Shown here: one piece after another, positions 1-5,210 of the stretch | Layout: each line of letters starts with the position of its first letter | Position numbering within the stretch: the first letter of the stretch is position 1 | Source of the DNA: CALAED01 sp937891035 | Lineage (GTDB): Bacteria > Actinomycetota > Actinomycetes > Streptosporangiales > Streptosporangiaceae | Assembly (NCBI GenBank): GCA_035642125.1 | Contig: DASQSZ010000075.1 | Location: 1 to 11,668, forward strand | Reading direction: 5' to 3' | DNA: 11,668 bases | Program-made: the position numbers and the translations under genes | Notes under the pieces: generated by a model | The model's database searches: none | What the model was told of the DNA's origin: nothing | The model's input: only the letters and a program-made list of their open reading frames with translations

Positions 1-210
1 GATCCGGACGTCGATCCGCTGATAGTTCCCGCCGATCGCCTGGGTGAGGAACGGGATGCCGTGGATCTTCACGTCCGGTTTACTCGGCAGGTCGTTTTGC
101 GCCGCGACCTGCTTGGCGATCTGGTCCTGCGCCACCGCGACCCCGACGCGATCGGCCGCGATCACGACGATGATCAGGACGAAGAGCAGAACCAGTAGCA
201 CTTTCCGCAT
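1..210 (-). CDS. LmeA-like (DUF2993) exported phospholipid-binding protein, N-terminal part
   Basis: Seventy codons are open from the ATG at 208-210 to the left edge, so the C-terminus is missing. The start MRKVLLVLLFVLIIVV is a short basic n-region followed by a hydrophobic segment (about residues 4-19), a signal peptide or membrane anchor. After it come AADRVGVAVAQDQIAKQV and IHGIPFLTQAIGGNYQRID. This pattern of an anchor, an 'A..i...l......p.v.i.G.PFLtQ...G.y..i.v' stretch and a beta-rich body is typical of the DUF2993 family, which includes mycobacterial LmeA, an envelope lipid-binding protein needed for normal mannan polymerisation. The start is fixed by a strong ribosome binding site four bases upstream. 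Its place beside glnR and mshD matches Rv0817c in M. tuberculosis. The family call is good; the exact role in this organism is inferred. Confidence 0.8.
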   Translation of the reverse strand, partial: MRKVLLVLLFVLIIVVIAADRVGVAVAQDQIAKQVAAQNDLPSKPDVKIHGIPFLTQAIGGNYQRIDVRI

Positions 211-214
211 CTCA

Positions 215-220
215 CTCCTT
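215..220 (-). promoter_or_regulatory. Ribosome binding site of the LmeA-like gene
   Basis: On the minus strand AAGGAG lies four bases before the ATG at 210. It is a near-consensus Shine-Dalgarno sequence and fixes the start. It contrasts with several neighbouring genes that have none. Confidence 0.8.
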
Positions 221-240
221 GGCCGAACCAACCCGGGCAT

Positions 241-260
241 CACCCTAGGCCCTAGTGGTG
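241..260. repeat. Near-perfect 20-bp palindrome upstream of the LmeA-like gene
   Basis: The sequence CACCCTAGGCCCTAGTGGTG reads almost identically on both strands (CACC-CTAGG against CACCACTAGG). It lies 31-50 bases upstream of the ATG at 210, within the likely promoter region. A TAGGGT hexamer (242-247, minus strand) inside it could serve as a -10 box. A dimeric repressor operator is possible, but no family can be named. Confidence 0.35.
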
Positions 261-360
261 GGCCACCTTAGCGGCGGATGGCTGCGTACGCCGTCACTCT
301 GGCAGGTGAGATCGATCGTGCGCCCGAGGTCCCCGCGGACGACCCCCACGTGCCGGCGGT

Positions 361-385
361 CACCGCCCGGGACCACCGCCCGGGA
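361..385. repeat. 12-bp direct repeat between moaD and the LmeA-like gene
   Basis: CACCGCCCGGGA occurs at 361-372 and again at 374-385, separated by one base. It lies in the 212-base gap between the moaD-like stop and the LmeA-like start. Each copy contains the palindrome CCCGGG, so the RNA could fold locally, but no T-run follows. The function is unknown. I see no gene in this gap (211-422). Confidence 0.4.
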
Positions 386-422
386 GCATCACCGAGGAGC
401 GGCACTGGCCGATCGAGGCTGG

Positions 423-677
423 TCAGCCGCCCGCGAACGGCGGCAGCACCTCGACGGTGCCGCCGTCGGGCAGCGCGATGCCGGCATGGTCGCGGGTGCC
501 CACCGGCTGTCCGTCGACGAGGAAGGAACTGCGCCGTACGACCCGGGCGAACTCATCACCGCGCCGGGCACGCGCCGCCGCGAGCGCGTCGGCCAGCGTG
601 CTCGCGTCGTAGGGCTCTTGGCCCACGCCGGCGGCCTCGCGCGCTGCGGCCCAGTAGCGGATCGTGCCTTTCGCCAT
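423..677 (-). CDS. MoaD/ThiS family small sulfur-carrier protein
   Basis: 84 residues, MAKGTIRYWAAAREAAGV... to ...GGTVEVLPPFAGG. The beta-grasp fold is suggested by the length (about 80 residues), the N-terminal strand 'TIRYWAAAREAAG' and the C-terminal 'VEVLPPFAGG'. The terminal Gly-Gly is the diagnostic feature: in this family it is adenylated and thiocarboxylated by an E1-like enzyme (MoeB/ThiF type) to deliver sulfur to molybdopterin, thiamine or other products. No E1-like or molybdopterin synthase large-subunit gene is visible here, so the pathway cannot be fixed. The frame extends upstream to 785, but that region has no family similarity. ATG 677 was chosen because the family's first strand starts there and a -10-like box lies just before it. 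It is divergent from glnR. Confidence 0.85.
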   Translation of the reverse strand: MAKGTIRYWAAAREAAGVGQEPYDASTLADALAAARARRGDEFARVVRRSSFLVDGQPVGTRDHAGIALPDGGTVEVLPPFAGG

Positions 678-684
678 ACGGGCA

Positions 685-712
685 AGTATGACCAGTAATG
701 CCAGTTCAGCAA
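685..712 (-). promoter_or_regulatory. Candidate promoter of the moaD-like gene (leaderless)
   Basis: Minus strand: TTGCTG (707-712), a 16-base spacer, then CATACT (685-690), ending 7 bases before the ATG at 677. Transcription would begin at or next to the start codon, and no Shine-Dalgarno sequence is present. Inferred from sequence only. Confidence 0.45.
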
Positions 713-784
713 CGCGCGGCCCGCCCCATGGAAACCCAATGGATCGCCAACGGAGCACATGAATCCCGCCAAGAGCCCGGGCCA

Positions 785-812
785 TTGCCTCTTTCGGCTG
801 GTCGGATATGCT
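785..812 (+). promoter_or_regulatory. Candidate promoter of glnR
   Basis: TTGCCT (785-790), a 16-base spacer and TATGCT (807-812) fit a housekeeping-sigma promoter. Transcription would start near 819-820, just inside the stem-loop at 817-853, giving a leader of roughly 60 bases. Inferred from sequence only. Confidence 0.45.
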
Positions 813-816
813 TTTA

Positions 817-861
817 ATAGGGACTCGGGCGACGTCGCCCCCGGGTCCCCTATCTATTTTT
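817..861 (+). promoter_or_regulatory. Stem-loop with T-run in the glnR leader
   Basis: The core GGGCGACGTCGCCC (827-840) is a perfect 14-bp palindrome. Flanking arms ATAGGGAC (817-824) and GTCCCCTAT (845-853) extend it with one bulge and some mismatches, and a run of five T (857-861) follows. It looks like an intrinsic terminator or attenuator, but it lies immediately before the glnR ribosome binding site, between the candidate promoter and the gene. It could be a 5' stabilising hairpin, an attenuator or a regulator-binding palindrome. Confidence 0.45.
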
Positions 862-866
862 GGGGC

Positions 867-873
867 GAGGAGG
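867..873 (+). promoter_or_regulatory. Ribosome binding site deciding the TTG start of glnR
   Basis: GAGGAGG is followed by seven bases and TTG at 881. The strong site makes TTG 881 the start rather than the in-frame TTG at 860, which lies upstream of the site itself. Confidence 0.8.
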
Positions 874-880
874 CGGTCGC

Positions 881-1594
881 TTGAGCAGTCTGCTGTTGCT
901 GACCAACGCGCTTGAGCCGTCTGACGAGGTGCTCCCGGCGTTGGGATTGTTGTTGCACTCCGTTCGCGTCGCGCCCGCCGAGGGCTCCGCGCTCATCGAC
1001 GCGCCACCGGCCGACGCGGTGCTCGTCGACGCGCGCCGCGACCTCGTCCAGGCCAAGAGCCTGACCAGGCTGCTGCGGACGACCGGCCTCGACTGCCCGC
1101 TGATCGCGATCCTCACCGAGGGGGGGCTCGCCGCGATCAGCGCGGAATGGGGCGTCGACGATCTGCTGCTGCAAAGCTCCGGGCCCGCCGAAGTGGAGGC
1201 CAGGTTGCGACTGGCCATCGGCCGGATCGCGGTGGGCGAGACCGATGAGGTGCCAGGCGAGATTCGCGCGGGCGATCTGACGATCGACGAGGCCACCTAC
1301 ACCGCACGGCTGCGCGGCCGGGTGCTCGACCTCACCTTCAAGGAGTTCGAGTTGCTGAAGTACCTCGCCCAGCACCCCGGCCGGGTCTTCACCCGCGCGC
1401 AACTGCTCCAAGAGGTCTGGGGCTACGACTACTTCGGCGGCACCCGGACTGTAGACGTGCACGTCCGGCGGTTGCGCGCCAAGCTGGGCGCGGAGTACGA
1501 ATCGCTGATCGGGACCGTACGCAACGTCGGCTACCGGTTCGTGCCCGACCATCGCCCCGGAGAGGCGGAGGAGGTCGTCGGCCGCAGGTCGTGA
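881..1594 (+). CDS. glnR: GlnR-type orphan OmpR-family response regulator (global nitrogen regulator)
   Basis: 237 residues starting MSSLLLLTNALEPSDEVLPA, the hallmark start of actinobacterial GlnR. In this family it controls genes for ammonium assimilation and other nitrogen use. The receiver domain covers about residues 1-115. It keeps Asp50 (VLVDARRD, with Arg52), but has Thr8-Asn9 where the acidic pair of phosphorylated receivers should be, and lacks the conserved Lys near residue 100 (QSSGP). This fits the known view of GlnR as a phosphorylation-independent dimer held by contacts around Asp50 and Arg52. A winged-helix DNA-binding domain follows at about 130-225, with LTFKEFELLKYLA, the segment GTRTVDVHVRRLRAKLG and the end GTVRNVGYRF. 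No histidine kinase is adjacent, as expected. The gene order with mshD and pstB-like matches Rv0818-Rv0820. The start codon is TTG. Confidence 0.92.
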   Translation: MSSLLLLTNALEPSDEVLPALGLLLHSVRVAPAEGSALIDAPPADAVLVDARRDLVQAKSLTRLLRTTGLDCPLIAILTEGGLAAISAEWGVDDLLLQSSGPAEVEARLRLAIGRIAVGETDEVPGEIRAGDLTIDEATYTARLRGRVLDLTFKEFELLKYLAQHPGRVFTRAQLLQEVWGYDYFGGTRTVDVHVRRLRAKLGAEYESLIGTVRNVGYRFVPDHRPGEAEEVVGRRS

Positions 1595-1596
1595 CC

Positions 1597-1661
1597 GCGA
1601 ACCCGAGCGCGGGCCCGGAGCGAACCCGGGTGGGCGAACCCGGGTGGGCGAACCCGGAGCG
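1597..1661. repeat. 14-bp tandem repeats between glnR and mshD
   Basis: GCGAACCCGGGTGG occurs twice head to tail (1620-1633, 1634-1647). A third, degenerate unit, GCGAACCCGGAGCG, follows at 1648-1661, and a partial copy, GCGAACCCGAGCGC, lies at 1597-1610. The palindrome GTGGGCCCAC (1661-1670) follows at once. The array fills nearly the whole 96-base gap after the glnR stop. It may help end the glnR transcript or may be a replication-slippage array. Confidence 0.6.
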
Positions 1662-1677
1662 TGGGCCCACTCGACGT

Positions 1678-1683
1678 TACAGT
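1678..1683 (+). promoter_or_regulatory. Candidate -10 box of mshD (leaderless)
   Basis: TACAGT is followed by exactly seven bases and ATG 1691. There is no Shine-Dalgarno sequence between the tandem repeats and the start. No convincing -35 box is seen. A leaderless mshD transcript, separate from glnR, is inferred. Confidence 0.45.
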
Positions 1684-1690
1684 GGTGATC

Positions 1691-2584
1691 ATGAGTGAGC
1701 CGCGGGTCGTCGTGCGGGACCGGCCGGCCACAGGCGAAATTGCCGAAGTGCTGGCGCTGGTCGCGGCGGCGGCCGCCGCCGACGGCGTGCACCCGCTGTC
1801 CGAGCAGACCATGCTGGCCCTGCGAGCGGGCCGCCCTGGCCTCCTCGCCCGCGTCGGCGGCGAACTCGCCGGTTACGCCTACCGAGACGACGCCGGCTCG
1901 GCTGAGTTCGTCGTTCATCCCGATCGACGCCGGCGCGGCGTCGGCCGGGCGCTCGCCATGGCGCTACGCGACCCCGATGGCGGGTGGCCGCGGGTGTGGG
2001 CGCACGGCGACCTGCCCGCGGCCGCGGCGCTGGCCGCCGCGCTCGGCTGGGTCCGCCTGCGCATCCTGTGGCAGCTGCGCCGGTCCCTCGCCGACCCGCT
2101 GCCCGCCGCCGCGCCGCCGCCCGGCGTACGGCTACGCGCCTTCGAGCCGGGGCGCGACGAGAACGCGTGGCTCGAGCTGAACCGGCGGGCGTTCGCCGAC
2201 CATCCCGAGCAGGGCCGCTGGACACTCGATGACCTGCTCGCTCGCGAGCGGGCGCCGTGGTTCGATCCGACCGGCTTCTTCCTGGCCGAACAGACCGCGC
2301 AGCGCGCGGACGAGGGCGACGGGGAGCACGGCAGGCTCATCGGCTTCCATTGGACGAAGGTGCACGAGGACGGCGTCGGCGAGGTGTACGTCGTCGGCAT
2401 CGACCCGGCGGAGCGGGGCCGTGGTCTCGGCCGGACGCTGACCCTCGCCGGGCTCGGCCATCTGCGTTCGATCGGGCTCGCCACCGCGATGCTGTATGTC
2501 GATGATGAAAACCTCCCGGCGGTACGTATGTACGAGGCGCTGGGTTTTGTCCGTTGGCGTGCGGATGTCATGTACGGAAACTAA
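1691..2584 (+). CDS. mshD: Mycothiol synthase (double GNAT acetyltransferase)
   Basis: 297 residues, the usual length for MshD (about 300). It acetylates Cys-GlcN-Ins with acetyl-CoA, the last step in making mycothiol, the main low-molecular-weight thiol of actinobacteria. Two GNAT domains are visible. In the N-terminal one, AEFVVHPDRRRRGVGRAL (about residues 71-88) holds the acetyl-CoA pyrophosphate loop. In the C-terminal one, VYVVGIDPAERGRGLGRTL (about 232-250) holds a second such loop, and the domain closes with LYVDDENLPAVRMYEALGF. The loop motif R/Q-x-x-G-x-G/A is intact in both. In characterised MshD the C-terminal domain is the active one. The frame is open upstream to a GTG at 1661, but that start lies inside the repeat region. 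ATG 1691 gives the family N-terminus and follows a -10-like box. The neighbours glnR and pstB match the mycobacterial order. Confidence 0.93.
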   Translation: MSEPRVVVRDRPATGEIAEVLALVAAAAAADGVHPLSEQTMLALRAGRPGLLARVGGELAGYAYRDDAGSAEFVVHPDRRRRGVGRALAMALRDPDGGWPRVWAHGDLPAAAALAAALGWVRLRILWQLRRSLADPLPAAAPPPGVRLRAFEPGRDENAWLELNRRAFADHPEQGRWTLDDLLARERAPWFDPTGFFLAEQTAQRADEGDGEHGRLIGFHWTKVHEDGVGEVYVVGIDPAERGRGLGRTLTLAGLGHLRSIGLATAMLYVDDENLPAVRMYEALGFVRWRADVMYGN

Positions 2585-2586
2585 GT

Positions 2587-2632
2587 AAGCGCGCGCTTGT
2601 TCGGTGGCGGCCGTAGGGCGTGCCGGGCCCGG
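2587..2632. other. Two short palindromes just after mshD
   Basis: AAGCGCGCGCTT (2587-2598) begins two bases after the mshD stop, and GCCGGGCCCGGC (2621-2632) follows. Both are perfect 12-bp palindromes with no loop, so as RNA they would fold only weakly. Neither has a T-run. They may contribute to mshD transcript ending, but the evidence is slight. Confidence 0.25.
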
Positions 2633-2635
2633 CGG

Positions 2636-2740
2636 GCGATCTGCTTTGTGGTGTTGCCTAGCGTTTTGGCGGGAATCATCACGGGCGTGCTGTCGGCCAT
2701 CGCCAACCGCGAGACCGCACCGTTGCCTGTCTCCCTTCTC
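2636..2740 (+). pseudogene. Relic of pstA (phosphate ABC transporter permease), C-terminal EAA-loop region only
   Basis: In one plus-strand frame, the stretch from 2648 reads VVLPSVLAGIITGVLSAIAN followed by RETAPL (to about 2725). This closely follows the conserved block of PstA, 'VVLP.al.GI.TGv.LA.aRa.GETAPL', with two or three residues lost before ETAPL. Upstream residues (about 2636-2647) fit the preceding EAA-loop segment only loosely, and downstream similarity fades after about 2740. No start codon context, transmembrane helices or full-length frame remain. It lies directly upstream of pstB, where pstA stands in intact pst operons. I read it as a decayed remnant of a lost pstSCA set. 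The similarity is judged by eye. Confidence 0.6.
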
Positions 2741-2892
2741 GGCGTCCACGTCGATCAACAACACCCCGCCACCGCTGATCATGGTCGTCATGCCGCCCAA
2801 CCCGCGGTCCCGGTGCATCGCCCGTCGGCGTCGACCGGTCGCACGGTGACGGGCGGTCGGTGAGCGACGCCCGATTGGAGTACCAGCTACTC

Positions 2893-3669
2893 ATGGCCAA
2901 GCGGATCGAAGTCTCTGGGCTCCATGCCTACTACGGCTCGGTGCACGCCATCGAAGACGTCTCGATGTCGGTTGAACCGCGGTCCGTCACCGCGCTCATC
3001 GGGCCGTCCGGCTGCGGCAAGTCCACTTTGCTGCGGACGCTCAACCGGATGCACGAGGTGATACCGGGGGCGCGGGTTGAGGGAAAGGTGCTCCTCGACG
3101 ACACCGACCTATACGCGTCCACCATCGACCCCGTCACGGTCCGCCGCACGATCGGCATGGTGTTCCAGCGGCCCAACCCGTTCCTCACGATGTCCGTCTA
3201 CGACAACGTGGCCTCCGGGCTCCGGCTGAACGGCGTACGCGGCAAGCGCCGGCTCGACGAGATCGTGGAGCGGTCGTTGCGCGGCGCGAACCTGTGGAAC
3301 GAGGTCAAGGACCGGCTGCGCGAGCCGGGCGCGGGTCTGTCGGGCGGTCAGCAACAGCGGCTGTGCATCGCGCGTGCGATCGCCGTCGAGCCGCAGGTGG
3401 TGCTCATGGACGAGCCGTGCTCCGCGCTCGACCCGAGCTCCACACTGGCGATCGAGGACCTGATCGCGCAGCTCAAGGAGCACTACACGATCGTCATCGT
3501 CACCCACAATATGCAGCAGGCGGCGCGCGTGAGCGACCGGACCGCGTTCTTCACCATCGCGGGTGCGGGCAAGCCGGGCCGGCTGATCGAGATCGACGAC
3601 ACCAACAAGATCTTCACCAACCCCTCGGAGCGGGCCACCGAGGACTACATCACCGGCCGATTCGGCTGA
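2893..3669 (+). CDS. pstB: Phosphate ABC transporter ATP-binding protein
   Basis: 258 residues, the normal PstB length. It energises phosphate import through the PstA/PstC channel at the inner face of the membrane. Motifs in order: Walker A GPSGCGKST (37-45), Q-loop VFQRPNPF (90-97), signature LSGGQQQR (149-156), Walker B VVLMDEPCSALD (169-180) and switch histidine in IVTHNM (His205). All catalytic residues are intact. The A-loop Tyr is in LHAYYGS. ATG 2893 gives the standard family start MAKRIEVSGL. An in-frame GTG at 2860 would add 11 residues, and a GGAG lies 12 bases before the ATG, so the start is not fully settled. No complete pstS, pstC or pstA is present in this window, only a pstA-like relic upstream. 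This resembles the solitary phoT of mycobacteria next to mshD. It must work with permeases coded elsewhere, or serve another role. Confidence 0.93.
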   Translation: MAKRIEVSGLHAYYGSVHAIEDVSMSVEPRSVTALIGPSGCGKSTLLRTLNRMHEVIPGARVEGKVLLDDTDLYASTIDPVTVRRTIGMVFQRPNPFLTMSVYDNVASGLRLNGVRGKRRLDEIVERSLRGANLWNEVKDRLREPGAGLSGGQQQRLCIARAIAVEPQVVLMDEPCSALDPSSTLAIEDLIAQLKEHYTIVIVTHNMQQAARVSDRTAFFTIAGAGKPGRLIEIDDTNKIFTNPSERATEDYITGRFG

Positions 3670-3683
3670 TCTCCCCTTGCCAA

Positions 3684-3706
3684 CGCGGTCGCGGTGGCGG
3701 ACCGCG
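3684..3706. terminator. Hairpin between convergent pstB and DUF2236 genes
   Basis: CGCGGTC (3684-3690) pairs perfectly with GACCGCG (3700-3706) across a 9-base loop. It lies 14 bases after the pstB stop and 15 bases beyond the stop of the opposing gene, so it could end both transcripts. There is no T-run, which is common for GC-rich actinobacterial terminators. Confidence 0.45.
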
Positions 3707-3721
3707 CGGACGCGGTCGTGA

Positions 3722-4528
3722 TCATGCTCCGGCGAGATCGCGGGGGATGCGCCGACGCAGTGTGCTCAGGCAGTAGTCGCGTGGGAGGGTACGGATTCGC
3801 CGCGGCAGGCGCGGGTAGACGGCGGCGAGCGAGCCCATCAGCAGACGATAGCGGCGGGCCCGGGCGGTGTCCCAGCGCCAGCCGTACTGCGCGCGGATCG
3901 GCTCGGGCATCAGACCGGCGGTGATGAGCCTGAGCGCGGCGAGCGCCGGCTCGTGCAACCGGCCGAGCGGCAACTTGGGGTGCAGGACCTGGTCGGCGAT
4001 GGCGCGCGACTCCGTGGTGATCTCGAGCTCAGCGAGCATCTTGGCGTAATAGTCGAGGAAGTCCGCGTACGTCTCCGGCGGCAAATCCTCCGGGCAGCCG
4101 AGGATCGTCGCGAAGATCTTGGTCTGCCGGTAGTAGCTCTCGAGCTCCTCCAGGGTGAACTCCCGCCGGAAGATGGCCTGATAGGCGTCGACCGCGACCG
4201 CGAACAGGGTGGCCTGTACCCAGACCTGCAACTCGGGGTCGGCGGCGCGGTACCCGGGCCCGGCGACCCTCTCGTGCGTCTTCGCGACGATCGTGCTGAG
4301 CCGCTCGGCCTCCTCGCGGCTGCCGAATATCACGGCGTACGACCATTGCAGAGTGCGCCGCAGCCGCCCGAGCGGGTCGGTGGCGTGATGGCTGTGGTCG
4401 TACACCCCTTGGGCGATCTTGGGATGGGCGGTCTGCAGCAGCGAGGCGGCCCCGCCACTGGCGAGGAGAAGGCCCTCCTGCCCGACCACACGGATCAGGT
4501 CGCCATCCCGGAACAGCCCATCCGACAC
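3722..4528 (-). CDS. DUF2236 / MpaB-type oxygenase-like protein
   Basis: 268 residues from GTG 4528. Family features: an N-terminal GLLLASGGAASLLQTAHPKIAQGVYDH stretch (split here only in description), then DPLGRLRRTLQWSYAVIFG, a WVQATLFAVAVDAYQ helix and an EELESYYRQTKIFA segment. This is the layout of the MpaB/latex-clearing-protein catalytic family, in which characterised members bind heme b and oxidise polyisoprenes or other substrates; most actinobacterial members have no known substrate. The conserved His of AHPKIAQ and the Arg of GRLRRT are present. No signal peptide or membrane segment is seen, so it is probably cytoplasmic. The frame stays open to 4663, but the extra N-terminus is Arg/Trp/Pro-rich and unlike the family, and GTG 4528 follows a TACAAT box by six bases. 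The enzymatic role is inferred. Confidence 0.8.
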   Translation of the reverse strand: MSDGLFRDGDLIRVVGQEGLLLASGGAASLLQTAHPKIAQGVYDHSHHATDPLGRLRRTLQWSYAVIFGSREEAERLSTIVAKTHERVAGPGYRAADPELQVWVQATLFAVAVDAYQAIFRREFTLEELESYYRQTKIFATILGCPEDLPPETYADFLDYYAKMLAELEITTESRAIADQVLHPKLPLGRLHEPALAALRLITAGLMPEPIRAQYGWRWDTARARRYRLLMGSLAAVYPRLPRRIRTLPRDYCLSTLRRRIPRDLAGA

Positions 4529-4534
4529 GACCCC

Positions 4535-4540
4535 ATTGTA
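4535..4540 (-). promoter_or_regulatory. Candidate -10 box of the DUF2236 gene (leaderless)
   Basis: TACAAT on the minus strand is a five-of-six match to the housekeeping -10 consensus. It ends six bases before GTG 4528, with no Shine-Dalgarno sequence in between. It supports the GTG start over the longer frame. No clear -35 box is seen. Confidence 0.5.
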
Positions 4541-4632
4541 AGTAACCGCTTGCAGCCAGCGCCAGCGCCAGCGGCGGGAGGCGGGAGGCTGGACGGTGGG
4601 ACCGCCGGGCGGCATCCTCCGCGATGGGCGGG

Positions 4633-4638
4633 GATAAT
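4633..4638 (+). promoter_or_regulatory. Candidate -10 box of arfB (leaderless)
   Basis: GATAAT is followed by seven bases and ATG 4646. No ribosome binding site is present. Together with the box at 4535-4540 it marks a divergent promoter region of about 117 bases between the two starts, which also holds a short GCCAGC repeat around 4556-4575. Confidence 0.5.
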
Positions 4639-4645
4639 CGGCCCC

Positions 4646-5068
4646 ATGCCAGAGGCCATCCACGTCCGCGGCTCGGCCGTCATCCCGGACAGCGAGTTGC
4701 GCTGGCGCTTCTCACGATCGTCCGGTCCCGGTGGACAGCATGTGAACAAGACCGACACGGCCGTGGAGCTTTCCTTCGATCTGGCCCGTACCGATTCGCT
4801 GCCCGAGCCCCTCAAAGCCCGGGCGCTGCGGAGACTGGCCGGGCGTCTCGTCGACGGCGTGCTCACGATTCGAGCCGATCGGCACCGTTCGCAGTGGCGC
4901 AACCGGCAGGAGGCGCTCAGCCGGCTGAGCGCGCTGCTGCACGAGGCCACCGCGCCGCCGCCCAGACGTCGCCGGTCCACCAAGCCGAGCCGCGCGGCGA
5001 GAGAACGCCGCCTCGCCGCCAAGCGCCGCCAATCCGAGCTCAAACGCCTGCGCCGTCCCCCGGACTGA
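4646..5068 (+). CDS. arfB: Peptidyl-tRNA hydrolase ArfB (ribosome rescue factor)
   Basis: 140 residues, the usual length for ArfB/YaeJ. It frees ribosomes stalled on mRNAs without a stop codon by hydrolysing peptidyl-tRNA. The class-I release-factor catalytic motif is in SSGPGGQHVNKTDTAVEL (about 25-42), with the GGQ at 29-31. The C-terminus from about residue 105 is strongly basic (RRRRSTKPSRAARERRLAAK and onward). In this family that tail lies in the empty mRNA channel of the ribosome and is essential. It lacks the codon-recognition domain of RF1/RF2, as expected for ArfB. ATG 4646 is preceded by a -10-like box and no ribosome binding site. It converges on def; both genes act on nascent chains, but the opposed orientation makes operon coupling impossible. 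Confidence 0.92.
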   Translation: MPEAIHVRGSAVIPDSELRWRFSRSSGPGGQHVNKTDTAVELSFDLARTDSLPEPLKARALRRLAGRLVDGVLTIRADRHRSQWRNRQEALSRLSALLHEATAPPPRRRRSTKPSRAARERRLAAKRRQSELKRLRRPPD

Positions 5069-5094
5069 CCTCCGCCCCTCCCTCCGCGCCCGGC

Positions 5095-5143
5095 GGGGTC
5101 GGCGGGGTCGTGGGGTCGGTTGGGGTCGGTTGGGTCGGCGGGG
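5095..5143 (+). repeat. G-rich tract with six G-runs, potential G-quadruplex
   Basis: Plus-strand runs of three or four G occur at 5095-5098, 5104-5107, 5112-5115, 5122-5125, 5132-5134 and 5140-5143. The spacers of 4 to 6 bases are mostly TCGG-based (TCGGC, TCGT, TCGGTT). Four tetrads with short loops can form in the arfB-sense RNA or in the plus DNA strand. It starts 26 bases after the arfB stop, between convergent genes. Confidence 0.6.
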
Positions 5144-5165
5144 CCCGATGGCGTCGCGCCGCGGC

Positions 5166-5184
5166 CCGGTGCCTGTTTCACCGG
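5166..5184. terminator. Short hairpin downstream of def
   Basis: CCGGTG (5166-5171) pairs with CACCGG (5179-5184) over a 7-base loop, about 27 bases beyond the def stop. The six-bp stem has no T-run on either strand, so it is a weak terminator candidate for def, possibly acting with the adjacent G-rich tract. Confidence 0.3.
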
Positions 5185-5210
5185 CCATGCGCCGGCTGCC
5201 GGGCTGAGGC

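Noticed and set aside
44..698. Several plus-strand open frames across the LmeA-like and moaD genes
   Set aside because: They are Arg/Ala/Pro-rich shadows, while the minus strand gives a signal-anchored DUF2993 start and a MoaD protein with a Gly-Gly end.
720..745. GGAAACCC as half of a GlnR box in the glnR upstream region
   Set aside because: Only one GAAAC half-site is seen. No matching GTNAC-type half-site lies at the required 6-base spacing, so autoregulation cannot be claimed.
2736..2860. Possible continuation of the pstA relic in another frame after ETAPL
   Set aside because: None of the three plus-strand frames shows a convincing PstA C-terminal helix, so the relic was ended near 2740.
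3953..4645. A long plus-strand extension upstream of arfB in the same frame
   Set aside because: It lies opposite the DUF2236 gene and has no release-factor similarity. The ArfB family start and the -10-like box both point to ATG 4646.
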